Assembly: GCA_002786065.1 (NCBI GenBank)
Contig: NHNY01000018.1
Coordinates: 434,001-498,000, forward strand
From: Microcyclospora pomicola
Lineage: Eukaryota; Ascomycota; Dothideomycetes; Capnodiales
DNA length: 64,000 nt
Direction of reading: 5' to 3'
Shown: one piece after another, positions 20,995 to 32,008 of the stretch
Numbering within the stretch: the stretch's first letter is position 1
How the letters are laid out: each line of letters opens with the position of its first letter
The notes under the pieces: generated by a model
Told to the model about the DNA's origin: nothing
The model's database searches: none
The model's input: the letters and a program-made list of their open reading frames with translations, nothing else
Program-made: the position numbers and the translations under genes

Positions 20995-22476
20995 ATGCCT
21001 ATCAGTGTCTTGCCCTACGAAATTCTAGTCGAGATCCTTCTGCTCGCGGCGAAATCGAACGAAGCAGAAGGTGAACGTTTCACCTATGGCCTGACCGAAG
21101 CAAACATCTCACCACTCCAGAACACCAGGCTCAGTAAGTACGTGCGCGGCCCTTTGAGTTCCGAGTCTCTTCGCTGGGACGCGACACGCGCCATTCGCCA
21201 GGTCTGCCAGACATGGCACACCTGGGCCCTGTCCTACAACCTCGAACATGTCCTCGAACGTAAGTGGCGAGGATCGGAACGCTGGGCGAACTTATGCCTA
21301 CGACGCCCCTCCTACCCGCTGTATGAACTGATCGACAAGCCATCTGGGCAACATGTATACCGAGACCCTTTTGGAACGCTCAAGCACACCGCGAGATTAT
21401 TCGCAAGCTCAACATCGATCACGAACCATGTCCGTCGACTCTGGTTCAACGGATTCCACACTGCGGAGACGGATCGACTAATCTTGTCCGTGGTCGCCAG
21501 CTGCAACGAACTGGAGATCCTCAGCGTGCCATGGACTCTCCTTCGTCGCGCCACAGCTGAAGACTGGGTGGACGTACTCAACGTGGACACTGGCGTGGGC
21601 AAGCCACTACACTCACTGGAGCTTCATGCTGTGTCGCTGTCGTACGAGCAAGCCTTAGATCTCGAGACTGGTACATCATTCAACCCACTGCTCGATCCTA
21701 GAGTCGACTTCAGCTCTCTCAAACGTCTCAAGATCTTCGGGAACTCTCAGCACAAACCAATCACCGACCAGGACCTGCTCACCATCGCACGCACCGCTAC
21801 CACCCTTCAGTGTCTCGACATCACCAACATCTCCACCGTCTCCGTCGCTGGTATGCTCGCGCTTGTTAAAGCCTCGCGTGACACGCTGCAGGTGCTGGAG
21901 CACTCCCCTCGCTCCAGCGACGGCTTCTTCCACCCGTACCCCGGCAATCTCGAGCCGGATGAGCACATGTGCGCGCTCATTGCCAGCCTACCACGTATGC
22001 GCGATCTATCCCTCAGCGTCCCGCACCTATGTGCCGATTTATTCACCCCCGGACACGAACTCCACTGGACCGGCGAATGCCAAGTCCGCTTCTCCGCGCT
22101 CTGCGGCGACTGCAAGCACTCACAAGCTACCGCTGCACCCTCCAAATCTCGCGTTGAACGGCTACGCGAGACATTCGTCGCCGCCCGCCATCTCATCGAC
22201 GAGCGCCAGCGTCTCCGCCAGCCCCTCTCGATCGAGATGTTCTACGCCGGCTGTCTCTTCGAGCCCGGCAAGCGGCGGGTGCATGGCGACTTCGCGCTCG
22301 CACGCATCAGCGCCGATGGCTCGTGGACGGCTCGTGGGGGCGAGCGCGTCGCGTCGACGAAAGGACCGTACGGCAACAGTGGGGTGTACGAGAAGGATGA
22401 GGGCGGCTGGGAGGTGTTGGATGAGGAGATTTTTCTCGAAGCCGTTGAGAGAGGTTGGGTTAGTCTTTCTTCATGA
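20995..22476 (+). CDS. F-box-like protein, 493 aa
   Basis: Single exon from ATG 20995 to TGA 22476. The N-terminus MPISVLPYEILVEILLLAAKS followed by IRQVCQTWHTWALSYNLEHV is an F-box-type helical module, suggesting a substrate receptor of an SCF ubiquitin ligase. The rest has leucine-rich-repeat-like segments (SLKRLKIFGNS, TLQCLDITNIS, MRDLSLSVPHL) and a C-terminal region rich in Trp and Gly. Codon usage is strongly GC-biased at third positions. The substrate is unknown. The F-box call rests on pattern only, so a plain leucine-rich-repeat protein is an alternative. Confidence 0.75.
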   Translation: MPISVLPYEILVEILLLAAKSNEAEGERFTYGLTEANISPLQNTRLSKYVRGPLSSESLRWDATRAIRQVCQTWHTWALSYNLEHVLERKWRGSERWANLCLRRPSYPLYELIDKPSGQHVYRDPFGTLKHTARLFASSTSITNHVRRLWFNGFHTAETDRLILSVVASCNELEILSVPWTLLRRATAEDWVDVLNVDTGVGKPLHSLELHAVSLSYEQALDLETGTSFNPLLDPRVDFSSLKRLKIFGNSQHKPITDQDLLTIARTATTLQCLDITNISTVSVAGMLALVKASRDTLQVLEHSPRSSDGFFHPYPGNLEPDEHMCALIASLPRMRDLSLSVPHLCADLFTPGHELHWTGECQVRFSALCGDCKHSQATAAPSKSRVERLRETFVAARHLIDERQRLRQPLSIEMFYAGCLFEPGKRRVHGDFALARISADGSWTARGGERVASTKGPYGNSGVYEKDEGGWEVLDEEIFLEAVERGWVSLSS

Positions 22477-22753
22477 AGGAAGGCTTTATGATCGGCGTTA
22501 ATTGATCAGCTTTTGCGGCGTGACTTACTTGGAGTACTTAAGAACTTACAGTTATGAGCAGCTTTGATGACATATGGGGCTTGAGGGACTAGGCTTGTTG
22601 CTTGCATTGGCGCTCAGCCTGGGATCATTGCGACACGTCCGCCATGATTCCGCAGAGTGATCAGGCGAAGAAGCTGTTCAATTGGGCGTTGATTGAGCGG
22701 ATTTGGCATTGCGTTGATCCGATGTATAGCTTCATTCATATTCATCAAGTCTG

Positions 22754-24464
22754 TCATCCTACAGGAGCAGCCAAGATACCGCTAGAGATCGCAACGTCCT
22801 GCGCCTCAACCTCGTCGTCCCCGTCTTCACCATCAGTCGTCACCGGTGCTCTTCCAATCTCACCCTTCTCCCGGCCCTTTCTTTCAAGCAGCGCGATGAT
22901 CCCAATAACCGGCACGCTCAACATTCCGGCGCCGAGACTCGCTAGATATCCGCGACGAAAGTTCGGCGCGTCCGTCACCGGGTAAAAGACCAGCGGCCAC
23001 CACGTGACGAAGGCGAAGTCGAACGAGTTCATGAAGCCGGTGGTCAGCGCGCGCAGCTGCAGGTCATGGCCCGTCAGCTCGGCCATCCACGAGTACCAGA
23101 GCGCTTGCGGCGCGTAGGTCGTGCCGAGCAGGTAGAAGGCGGCGAAGGACCAGGCGTCGGCGGACGGGGTGGCGGCGAGCACGGCGCTGCACACGATGAA
23201 GGTCGCCCCGATACACAGCGAGGCTTGCCAGCGCGAGCCTAGTCGGTCCGACACGCCGCAGTATGCGAATGTCGCGAGGATGCCTGTGGCGTGTGTCAGT
23301 GTTGGAAGCGTGTTCTGCTGCGCCAGGCTGTAGCCGCGCGAGGCGAGCCAGAGCGGCATCACGTTGTTGCCGAGGGCTTGGACGACGAGCGAGTAAACTG
23401 GGCGGAGGGTCAGTGGTGCTGGAAGCAGAGATGGGAGTTTAAGGGGGTGTGAAGCTTACGCATGAAGACGAGGGGGAGCAGGTAGAATTGCCAGCTGAGA
23501 AGCACGCGACGAATGACCGTGGCGTCCCATGCACTCTTCTGCACCTTTCCAAGCCGCGTGATAGCGAGCTCTTTCTCCTCGGCGGAGAGGAAAGGCGCAG
23601 CGCGGTGTTCGGGAAGGTCAGGGATGATGAACCAACCTGTATCGGCAACGTTATCAGCATCGGCTGCTCACGTCCTTATAGACCTTCGTTGTGTAGCGGC
23701 CTCACCAAAAATCGCAAATGGAATGGTCGCACACGACACCACTACGAAGATCAATCGCCATGCCTCGAGAGACGAATTGCTCCCGGACACCCATTTGAGA
23801 AGCGCGGCCTGGATCCACCCACCAGCCATACTGCCCAGATTACCGAACCCGCAGAAGATGGCTGCACGCGTGCCTAGCTCAGTCGATCGATACCAAGACC
23901 CGTAGATGAAATGCGCGCCAACACTGCCTCATCGTTAGTCTTCGATGTACATCTCAACCCTCAGCAGCACTGTGCATACTACGCCACGGCCGAAAAGGCG
24001 CCCTCGAAAGCATTAAGCACAAACACCTGCCAGACGTGGTCGACGCGGAACGTCGCCAACGTCAACGCACTCCATGCCGTGTTGGCCGCGACGAAGACAT
24101 AGCGCGGCCTTGCGATCGTCAGCAGCGACGTCGACGGGATTTGAAAGATGGCATAGGTGATCAGGTAGATGGTGTTCATGTAATTGTAGTCCTTGCCGTG
24201 GAAATGTAGGTCATCCTTCATGCCCGAGATGTACGCCGTGCTGTAGCTTGCGCGGTTCACCCCGAACAGGAACCAGATGATGGAAAAGTAGATCAGCACG
24301 GTCAGGTCGAGTTTGATCAGCAATGAGCGTTCCAGAGAGGGTTGGCCCCAAATGGCCTTTGTTATTGTGGAGGTAAAGCTCGACCATCTCGATTTGACTG
24401 GAGTCTCTCCTCCATGCAGTAGCGAGACCGTCTCATCTTCGGACGAGCGCGCTTGAGAACGCAT
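22754..24464 (-). CDS. MFS transporter of the allantoate/pantothenate permease type
   Basis: Plasma-membrane H+ symporter of the anion:cation symporter branch (Dal5/Liz1/Fen2-like), usually for organic anions or vitamins. Four exons (24464-23983, 23923-23706, 23636-23460, 23397-22754) join in phase to 506 aa. The start is the ATG at 24462-24464 (MRSQARSSEDETVSLL). Conserved blocks include KLDLTVLIYFSIIWFLFGVNRASYSTAYISGM, IYLITYAIFQIPS, GAHFIYGSWY, FGNLGSMAGG, WFIIPDLPEH, and YSWMAELTGHDLQLRAL before the last helices. About twelve hydrophobic helices are present. The tail is acidic (TTDGEDGDDEVEAQD). The substrate cannot be told from sequence alone. Confidence 0.9.
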
Positions 24465-25185
24465 GGAAGTCGTCAATTCGTCACCTCATATCCCGGATCT
24501 TGATCTCGACTCTGTCGTAGCAGCTGAGGAAGCATTGGCGTCACTGGCGACATCGGGAGGACCCGACGATCGAGCTACCATTCTATCCAGATTGCAACGT
24601 CCATCGAAGCGAAAGAGCAGGTATAGTCATTGCTGGACTCGTGACGAGCGTGGCTGATGTCGTAAGACAGTCTAGGTATTTTGGAAAGTAGATTGACAAT
24701 CGATGGGTAAAGTCCGACGTCCAAACAGCTTTGTGGCACATTGGGCCCGAAAGCAGCGGTGAGCAACGGCACGAGCAGCCCCTATGCTCAGTCCTTACAA
24801 CGGGAACGAATAATAAGGTGCGTAAGGCTAGGTCAGCATACAGGTAGCCTAGGTATTAGATTCGATGCCATCACAAGATGTGTACTGTCGTCGTAGCCCT
24901 ACAACATGATGCATCACACTTCCAAAATGAAGAGAAACGGGCTTGCATGGCCGGAACGTACGTTCTGCTTAGTTTGCCTGACGGTATGTACAGACATCAA
25001 CAAAGCTTCATATGGTCAGATGTCCTCTTCGACAAGCTTCGGTAGCGACACATTTGGCTTGTCCATTGATCCATCTTCATGCTGCTTTCGAGTTCGTACC
25101 CTCGGTGTGATCTCCAACGCAATCCTCCAATAGCGTCCTGATCTGTGTAAGATGCAGGATTTCGATCCTGAACGGTTTGTTCTTT
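24465..25185. other. Intergenic region, 0.7 kb
   Basis: Upstream of the MFS gene and 3' of the 2EXR-like gene. No coding or RNA feature recognised. Confidence 0.5.
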
Positions 25186-26736
25186 TCAAAAGCTGTGCAC
25201 CTCCTTCCCTTCCCTGCGCACCACTTGCCAGTAATACCACTTCAATGTCAGACCATGTGGGTAAGGGTCTGTAAGTCTTGAGTTCCGCACGAGTTGTTTC
25301 AGGCCATATGAAGTACAACGCTTGTAGTTGTCAGGATGGATGTGCTTGCCACGACCGTGGAGGAAATGCGAATCGTTCCAATACTCGCCATGATACGTGT
25401 CCTTGCCATACACGTAATTGCGATAGAACGGGATATCGTCTATACTTTTGGGCTTCAGCTTCTCGCGGCAGCTGCGCCAGCCTTGTTGTCTATCCCAAGT
25501 ACTCCGAAGTGTGAGTGTCTTGGGATCGTCAAAATCGGGATCAGGATACACGAAAGGAGCCCCTCGGGTCTTTATGTATGTGCAATGTTTGCACGGGTCC
25601 AGTCTGTCATCGTAAAGAATGGCATAGCTGTGCTCAAAAGTGTGAATCATATCGGTATTGAAAGCATCTTCGATGTCGAGTGCGGGTTGCGGACGCCATT
25701 CGTACAGGTTCAAGCGTACAGGTACTTTTGTCTTGTAGATGAGCAAATTTGCCATCGACTCATACATCACAACAAAGTCATGTGGCAAGCAGTGTTCAAG
25801 AGTGTTGTCGGACTGGGAGACAAACGCAATCTTGATGTTAAGTGTCAACAGATTCGGCATGGAAGGAAGCTGAAAGTGAGTAATGAGTTCTGCACCCGTA
25901 TAGCCCCACGCCCGCCTTCTCACGTGCTGGCGGAGTGATGCTTTATGCCCGCAGTAGAAAGACGTCCGGTAGGTAAGCCTTTCATAGACAAATCGACATT
26001 CCAGATGACGAATACCATTTAGCCGGTTGCGCAAGCTGTCAATGGGGCTTGGAGGGTCTGCCAGCACAACATGGTCTAAGACCAGAAGTGGATAGCTGTG
26101 ACCGCGGTAGTGGTTGAACTCTCGACTGAACATTCTACTTACGAGCATAGAAGCGGGCGAACGATGACTTGTCCGCCAGATCTTCGTCTTGGGTAGACGA
26201 TCAAGTGTATGTGGGACTCTTGGTTCCCATTGAAGCTCCGTGAAACCATACATTAGAGCACGAAGCTCAGGTGGAAGATCGAAGAATCTAAAGGCAGTAC
26301 GTTCCTTTGAAGCAGCGTACGTTGCGCTGTCAGAAAGACCTTGCATCTTGTCAGGCGATTGATCGGGGCAGGTAGCCATTGGATCAATATCTGCATCAAG
26401 ATGGTTGGTCGGGCACAGTTTTCTTGAAATCGAGTGGACGTTGACTGATCCTCGTCCGCCTGATGCTCTTTGAAAATGATCTGGATCCGACCGTGTATAA
26501 TCATGAAGTACATCGCGGTGCTTCGTCCAGAAAGTACACTGGCTACTAGAGCACTCGGGGCATATGCTCAGATCCCGTTCGTGCTGGTCCTCGCCACTAG
26601 ATCCTTTGCATCTTGGATCGACAGCGGTGGCAGGACTGCATATCAACCAATCCGTGATCGATCTTTGTGGATCTTGCCACGAGTCTGACTTGTCGACTGT
26701 ATCGCCACTTTGGACGCTTGCGGCTTCGGTGTCCAT
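25186..26736 (-). CDS. 2EXR/F-box-like hypothetical protein, 516 aa
   Basis: Single exon; start ATG 26734-26736 (MDTEAASVQSGD). Residues 1-150 are polar and probably disordered, with a possible small metal site (CPECSSSQC). At about residue 155, TAFRFFDLPPELRALMYGFTEL matches the 2EXR/F-box-like pattern common in fungal expanded families. It is followed by SMLVSRMFSREFNHY and a beta-rich body (LTLNIKIAFVSQSDN, VVMYESMANLLIYKT). Fungal proteins of this kind are numerous and mostly uncharacterised; I give no function. It is adjacent to the GT90 gene in the same orientation but 365 bp from it. Confidence 0.75.
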   Translation of the reverse strand: MDTEAASVQSGDTVDKSDSWQDPQRSITDWLICSPATAVDPRCKGSSGEDQHERDLSICPECSSSQCTFWTKHRDVLHDYTRSDPDHFQRASGGRGSVNVHSISRKLCPTNHLDADIDPMATCPDQSPDKMQGLSDSATYAASKERTAFRFFDLPPELRALMYGFTELQWEPRVPHTLDRLPKTKIWRTSHRSPASMLVSRMFSREFNHYRGHSYPLLVLDHVVLADPPSPIDSLRNRLNGIRHLECRFVYERLTYRTSFYCGHKASLRQHVRRRAWGYTGAELITHFQLPSMPNLLTLNIKIAFVSQSDNTLEHCLPHDFVVMYESMANLLIYKTKVPVRLNLYEWRPQPALDIEDAFNTDMIHTFEHSYAILYDDRLDPCKHCTYIKTRGAPFVYPDPDFDDPKTLTLRSTWDRQQGWRSCREKLKPKSIDDIPFYRNYVYGKDTYHGEYWNDSHFLHGRGKHIHPDNYKRCTSYGLKQLVRNSRLTDPYPHGLTLKWYYWQVVRREGKEVHSF

Positions 26737-27101
26737 GTTATCGAGAAGCAGGACGCTTGAGTCTCAAACAGTGCGTGGTTGTCTTGCTGGGGTTCAAGAA
26801 CTTGAAGTCGAAGGATCATCTGACGTCCGGCTGTTCTGCTCTCGTTGAAAGGATAGCGAATATTGAGGATTGAGAAGTGTGCAGATGTCAAGTGAAGTGT
26901 GATCCGACACGTGTCCGCGCTCTGGACGCGAAGTGAAGGCATGCACGTGTTACTGCAAGAGCAAGCGCGATAGCACATGACTTTGGTTTTGAGCAAGATT
27001 GGCATGTGACTGCTGCTCAACTTCAGTAGGAGGACAATAGATGACAATTAGATTGGCTAGCGGGCAACGTGTACATGTACTTACATTACAAATCTTGAAC
27101 T
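26737..27101. other. Intergenic region, tandem genes
   Basis: Promoter side of the 2EXR-like gene and 3' flank of the GT90 gene; nothing else recognised. Confidence 0.5.
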
Positions 27102-30100
27102 TCACCCATCATAACCAATCTCATCCCGTCGGTCGTCCGTCATACGACCCCATTCCAAGAGTAGCCTGAACATGTAAATTTCCATATCCTCTTTCCTCAG
27201 CACCAAGTCGGCCCAATCACTACCCTGTTGAGCAATGAGCTCCGCTTCGGATTGATGACCCTCGATCTGGACATCCCTCCCATTCAGCTTTCCATCCACC
27301 CCAGCGAAGTATAGCAGAGTCGCCCAGAAGCCGTGACCGCGCAGGTCGAGCGGAACGAAGTGATACCAGGGCGTGACGCGATCATCCCACCATTCTCGGA
27401 AAAGCGCGGCTTTGAATGGCAGAGACTTGGACTGGAGAAAGGGTAAGAAGCGTCCCGAAAAACCCGCTCCGTCGAGATCAAGGAGGTATCTGTACTTCCA
27501 CTGGGCTTGGAAGTCCACACCTTCCGCGAACGGCTTGAACTCGGCCGTCTCCATGGGGCAGTCGCCCCCTCCACAGCGTTCAATCCTATCCACAAATTGG
27601 ACATCGGCAGAAATAAGCTTGCTGATCTGATGGGACGGTACGTTCGTGTAGGTAAGGCGCTGATTGCCGTCTACTTCCTCGTCCAGCAACAGGAGCGGAT
27701 GCTGGGTCGAGGAGTCCGCGACGGTGTGGGCAAAGTGTATGAATCGTTGCCGCGCCATACCTTTCCATTGTGCGTAACCTGAGGAGACGCCCTCGGACGT
27801 TCCGCCACGCCAGAAAAGAGTGTTTTCCTTGTCTTCGAAAGGCACATCTGGATGATCTTCAGATGGTCTATGTGCAGCTTTCCCCATATAGTTCCAGGGT
27901 GAGGGGTACAAGATGTCATTGAAACCATGTGCCTTCGATTGGGAGAATATGGGTAGCAGCTCGTGTGAGCCTTTGAAGGCCGCCGGCGAGAGGTATAATC
28001 CATGGAGATTAGCTAGATCCGGCTGATGACAGACATCTGCCGCCAGTGTCCAATTCGCGAGGAAGCCACCTAGCGAATGCGGAGCTGTGCAATCAGTACA
28101 TAAACTACTCACGTCCCACTTTCGGATGGTGCGCGCTGGACTCGTAGGAGGGCACCCAACGCTGCCGTAGCTGTAGAACGTTCTTGTGAAGGACAAATCC
28201 TCCATGATACGTTCCTCATTCGCGGTATCTGGCAGAGGTCTCCAGGCTTCCGCTCGGCCTTGGCTATAGCTGTTTTCCGGCTTGGGCTGTAGGTCATTCT
28301 CTTCCAGATCTTGCCACCTGGCAGCTTCTTCGAATGGCACAGCAACTCTACATTCGTCGTTCAGGTTGAAAGCTATGTCCATGTCTGGAAGCCATTCCAC
28401 GAAGTTGCTGAGCATATCGATCACGCCTTGCAGCATCCATGCATGTGTGCCTGGAACAAACGGGCTCATGGAAGCTTCTCCATTCCGAATGATGATGCCA
28501 CCAGCCTCGTGCCAAGGATTCGACATGGCCGCCCACGTCAGTTGCCGTATCTCTGCTGGTGACAATGTACGAAACGGCAGCAAATCCTGATGAATGCTAT
28601 CGAATTCGTCGATTATGACTGATTGCCGCGTAGTCGCGTATTCATACCAATGCTGGAATCCTGGAGGAGGGTGCTGGTTGTACTTCTTCCGGTATTGCTC
28701 GGCCGCATCGGCAAGCGTGTGGCCTGTTGTACTTGCATTTCTGTATTGTTCATGCGAAATTTGCGCTTCATATAGCAGAAGATCAATAGGATGGTAATGG
28801 ACCGCGTTGGTCTGAGAGGTCCACAAGGCGAGCTGTATGCACACTAGACCAATCAAACAAAGATTGAACCACACTGGCACCTTATGGAAAAGCGCGGATT
28901 GGGTTGCATGGGATGAGCGCCGCACAGAAGCAGACTCTACGTGGATGCAGAACGAGAACCCGAAAATCGTGAGGCACATTGCAATCAGGCGTAGACCCAC
29001 TGAAACGGGCGGGAATGGATGGGAGACTGACCACGCGTGAGCTGTCGAGGAAGTCGCTATGGCGACGAATGTTGCAAGGATCAGTGTGGTCATGAAACCG
29101 TAACGATGCACCTGTACCGTAAGTAAGCTGATTTGTACGTCCAGGTGTAGCTTCATCGGGAAGGCTTACCATGATCAAACCACAAAGAGCAGTGAAAGCA
29201 AACAGAATATTGACTTTCATCGTGCTTCGAAGGTATAAATTGTCGATTGCGAGAATCCACTTGCGATCACCAGAGACGACTATGCACCATAGTAATAAAC
29301 AGACCATCAGAGCCGTGGACATGACCTGGCGCATCATTAGCTATGAACATGGATGAAATGAGCAAGACGAGACACTTACCAAGAGTGCCCATGCTATAGA
29401 CTGTAAACTGAGCGCAGAAGTCCTAACCTTTCGACGATCTTGCTCATACAACAGCCGTCCTAAAGAAGTAATAATGATCATGTCCAGCCACAAGCCGACG
29501 AGCTGTAGAAGGGCCGTGAGCCAATGAAGGTATAGAGATCTCGCGCATATGTATGTTGATACAGGATTGCCGTCAAGTGACATGGCTAGCATGCCACCAA
29601 ATCCGAGAAGCGATGTTGCCACGAGAGGGCTGTATTTTGACTTCAATACATAGTGGATGGACGCATCGTAGATGCTCGCGTCCAGATCACTTTCCTGACC
29701 AGACTCGGGCTCGTGGCGCCCCCTCAGCCGAAAGTCAAGGACAGTGCAAGCCAGAGGTATCAGTGGCGTCCAGTCTGATATTGTGCATTGCGAATTGGCA
29801 AGGATCTGTCTCCAAAGCAAGATCCGGATAGTTCCTGCCACCACGAAATTAAGAAATGGTGTCTTCAGCTTCGGTAAGCTGGGAGCACGATATTGAGTCC
29901 CGACGCCATCAGGCGTAGAATTTCCTAGCGACAATGACCTTTCTCGGTCCTCCAAGGGTAGCGCAGCATAGTCTTGAGTTTCTTGGATAGATTCGAGGTT
30001 GCCGCTATATTTCAGCAGTACTGTACTTCCGCAGAATATCGTGGCCGCGAGGGTCAATGAGAGCAGGATGGCTGTATGCACAGGCCTGTCGAAAGCGAAA

Positions 30101-30177
30101 GTGGTGGGCGTTATCCTTGTTAGCTGGACAATGCCTGCGATAAAGCCTGCTATGATCGGCCATTTGAGTCGGTCCAT
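27102..30177 (-). CDS. GT90 (CAP10-like) membrane glycosyltransferase
   Basis: Large protein with a multi-helix N-terminal half and a C-terminal glycosyltransferase family 90 domain. Relatives act in capsule or cell-wall xylosylation in the secretory pathway. Exons 30177-29380, 29340-29170 and 29111-27102 give 992 aa; the first intron is only 39 nt. The first 330 residues contain about eight hydrophobic helices (WPIIAGFIAGIVQL, ILLSLTLAATIFCG, VNILFAFTALCGLIMV). The enzyme part shows ANWTLAADVCHQPDLANLHGL, DILYPSPWNYM, ENTLFWRGGTSEG, RFIHFAHTV, then the CAP10 core: WKYRYLLDLDGAGFSGRF, SKSLPFKAALFREWWDD, PWYHFVPLDL and WADLVLRKEDMEIYMFRLLLEW. The acceptor substrate is unknown. Confidence 0.9.
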
Positions 30178-31490
30178 TTCAAAGGCATAGTCGTTTCGTA
30201 TGGCGTCCTGCAGCGTTCAGTGTCCGATGTCTTCGGGAAGACCCTTGTTATCCCCTTGCAGGTTTGGTTCGGCACGGTCGTGATTGTCGCTGCGCGATCT
30301 CCAATTCTATGGGTCGAATTGTATCAACTTGACTTGGTTTTCATCAGGATGTGGAAGTAGAAATGGATATGCGCGTCCTGCTTCTCCCGAGCCGTGAGAT
30401 GGATCAGCAGCTGTTGATCTCGAGGATCAGTGCTGACAGCTGTTGTGCTGTGCATCTTCATCTGTTGCAGCCACTAGCGTTGCAGCCGCACAATCCTGGT
30501 AAACGCCAGCCCAGGTACCCTCAAACGGTATCCTGTCACTTCACTTGTATTCAAGCGTCTCTGCCTCCTTGTTTGAGACAGTGTTATTCATCATCTGTCG
30601 TGGTGCAAACACGAGACTGTCCTCCGCAATGGCATCGGATTGTCAATGTTATACCGCAGATTGAGTTTGTGGAGATCCTGGTGTAAGCAGGGCCTAATTA
30701 CAACGCTATCCTTCGTACATTGGTAGTAGAACCTCAATGTGTCACAACAATGTTTTTCGACTGTGATCTTGCCCTGTCTGTCATACCCACATTCAACATC
30801 ATTGTGTGTAGCAAATGGATCACGGTAAATCCACGCCTGAGCTCGTAATATTTGTACACGATGTCACGATCATTCTCTATAGAACCCGCATTCCTAAGCA
30901 TCCTCCATCAGCCTATACTAGGAGCTATATCGTCTCCGCTAAAATGGCCTCTAATCCTAGTCTCACGTCAAGAAACAACTAGCCTAAAGACCTACGATGG
31001 CTCCTCCACGTAGTCTTCTCTACTTCTAGTATCCAGCACGACCCGTTGATAGACTTTGCCGCGAACACAACCTTCAAGCTTGTCAGCGTTCACGGCACCG
31101 TTGCCTTGTCCCTCGGCGCTCCCTACAATGTGAAATTCTTCTCTGCGGCCAGGGAGATCCTCTCAAGTTGATGTCGCTGACCGTCGTGTTCAGGAACCGT
31201 CGCCGCATCTTGCCATTGACGATCGATCGCGCGGTGCTAACCCCTGGGCAGGAAATGATGTAGAGTCTGAAAAGGTACACCAAATACGCGATGATGAGCG
31301 AGGCATGCCACCGTGCACCTAGAATAAATCAACGACGGAACGTATTCCAATGCCCCTCCTCAATAACCAAATTTCGTCCCTTGCAAAAGCACACATCTAC
31401 ACCCAAACTCACTCCACCGAACTACATGTATGCCTCCTAAGCAGACGAGGGCAAAACAGTACCACCAAAACCGAAAAGAAAAAGGACTAT
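30178..31490. other. Intergenic region, 1.3 kb
   Basis: Upstream of the GT90 gene and downstream of the tRNA. Frames here are short and lack recognisable domains. It looks slightly AT-richer than neighbours; I see no repeat or element. Confidence 0.5.
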
Positions 31491-31595
31491 TGCAGCTTCT
31501 GTGGATCGAACACAGTACCTCCAGATACCGCACAGGTGCTTAGTGGACCGAAGTGAAACTTCAGTCTGGCGCTCTCCCAAGTGAGCTAAAGCTGC
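31491..31595 (-). tRNA. tRNA-Phe (GAA) with a 32-nt intron
   Basis: Read on minus, the acceptor stem GCAGCTT pairs with AAGCTGC, and the discriminator is A. D stem GCTC/GAGC; anticodon stem CCAGA/TCTGG around the loop CTGAAGA (anticodon GAA); T arm CTGTG-TTCGATC-CACAG. The loop is interrupted after position 37 by 31527-31558, the canonical place for tRNA introns. The mature molecule is 73 nt before CCA, which is not encoded. All stems are fully paired. Confidence 0.95.
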
Positions 31596-32008
31596 TTAGT
31601 GTCATGTGACTTGAGCAAAGTTTTGCTGTAATATAATACTAATCAAACTTGGCACCGCCAGTATCGGCATAAGAAACGCGAAGCCGTACGGACGGAATGC
31701 TTGTAACTGACTGGACACGGCTGTATGATATATGCCGAGCACTTGCTGAATCATAACCTCATTGTGGGAATGGCATGTTGCTGTATGGACTGCATACGTA
31801 TATGCAGATACTATCCCCTCTCATCGACGGACCGAACGCATTCGAGTCCAGTCCCTATCGCCACGCTATGCTATGCAAGAATATGAGAGATGTATGTTGA
31901 CGAAGTCCAAAGTCCCCAACTCCACGCCGCTGCCGAAAGTCCTCGATCCCCTGCTCGCTCGAACGCTCGACAAAAAAGCAACAAAAGATGCTGTCCCAAT
32001 CTCAGCTC
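31596..32008. other. Intergenic region
   Basis: 5' flank of the tRNA and 3' flank of the next gene; no further feature recognised. Confidence 0.5.

Noticed and set aside
28088-28116. A 27-30-nt intron in the GT90 gene (gtgag...cacag)
   Set aside because: Too short for splicing, and the frame reads through without a stop.
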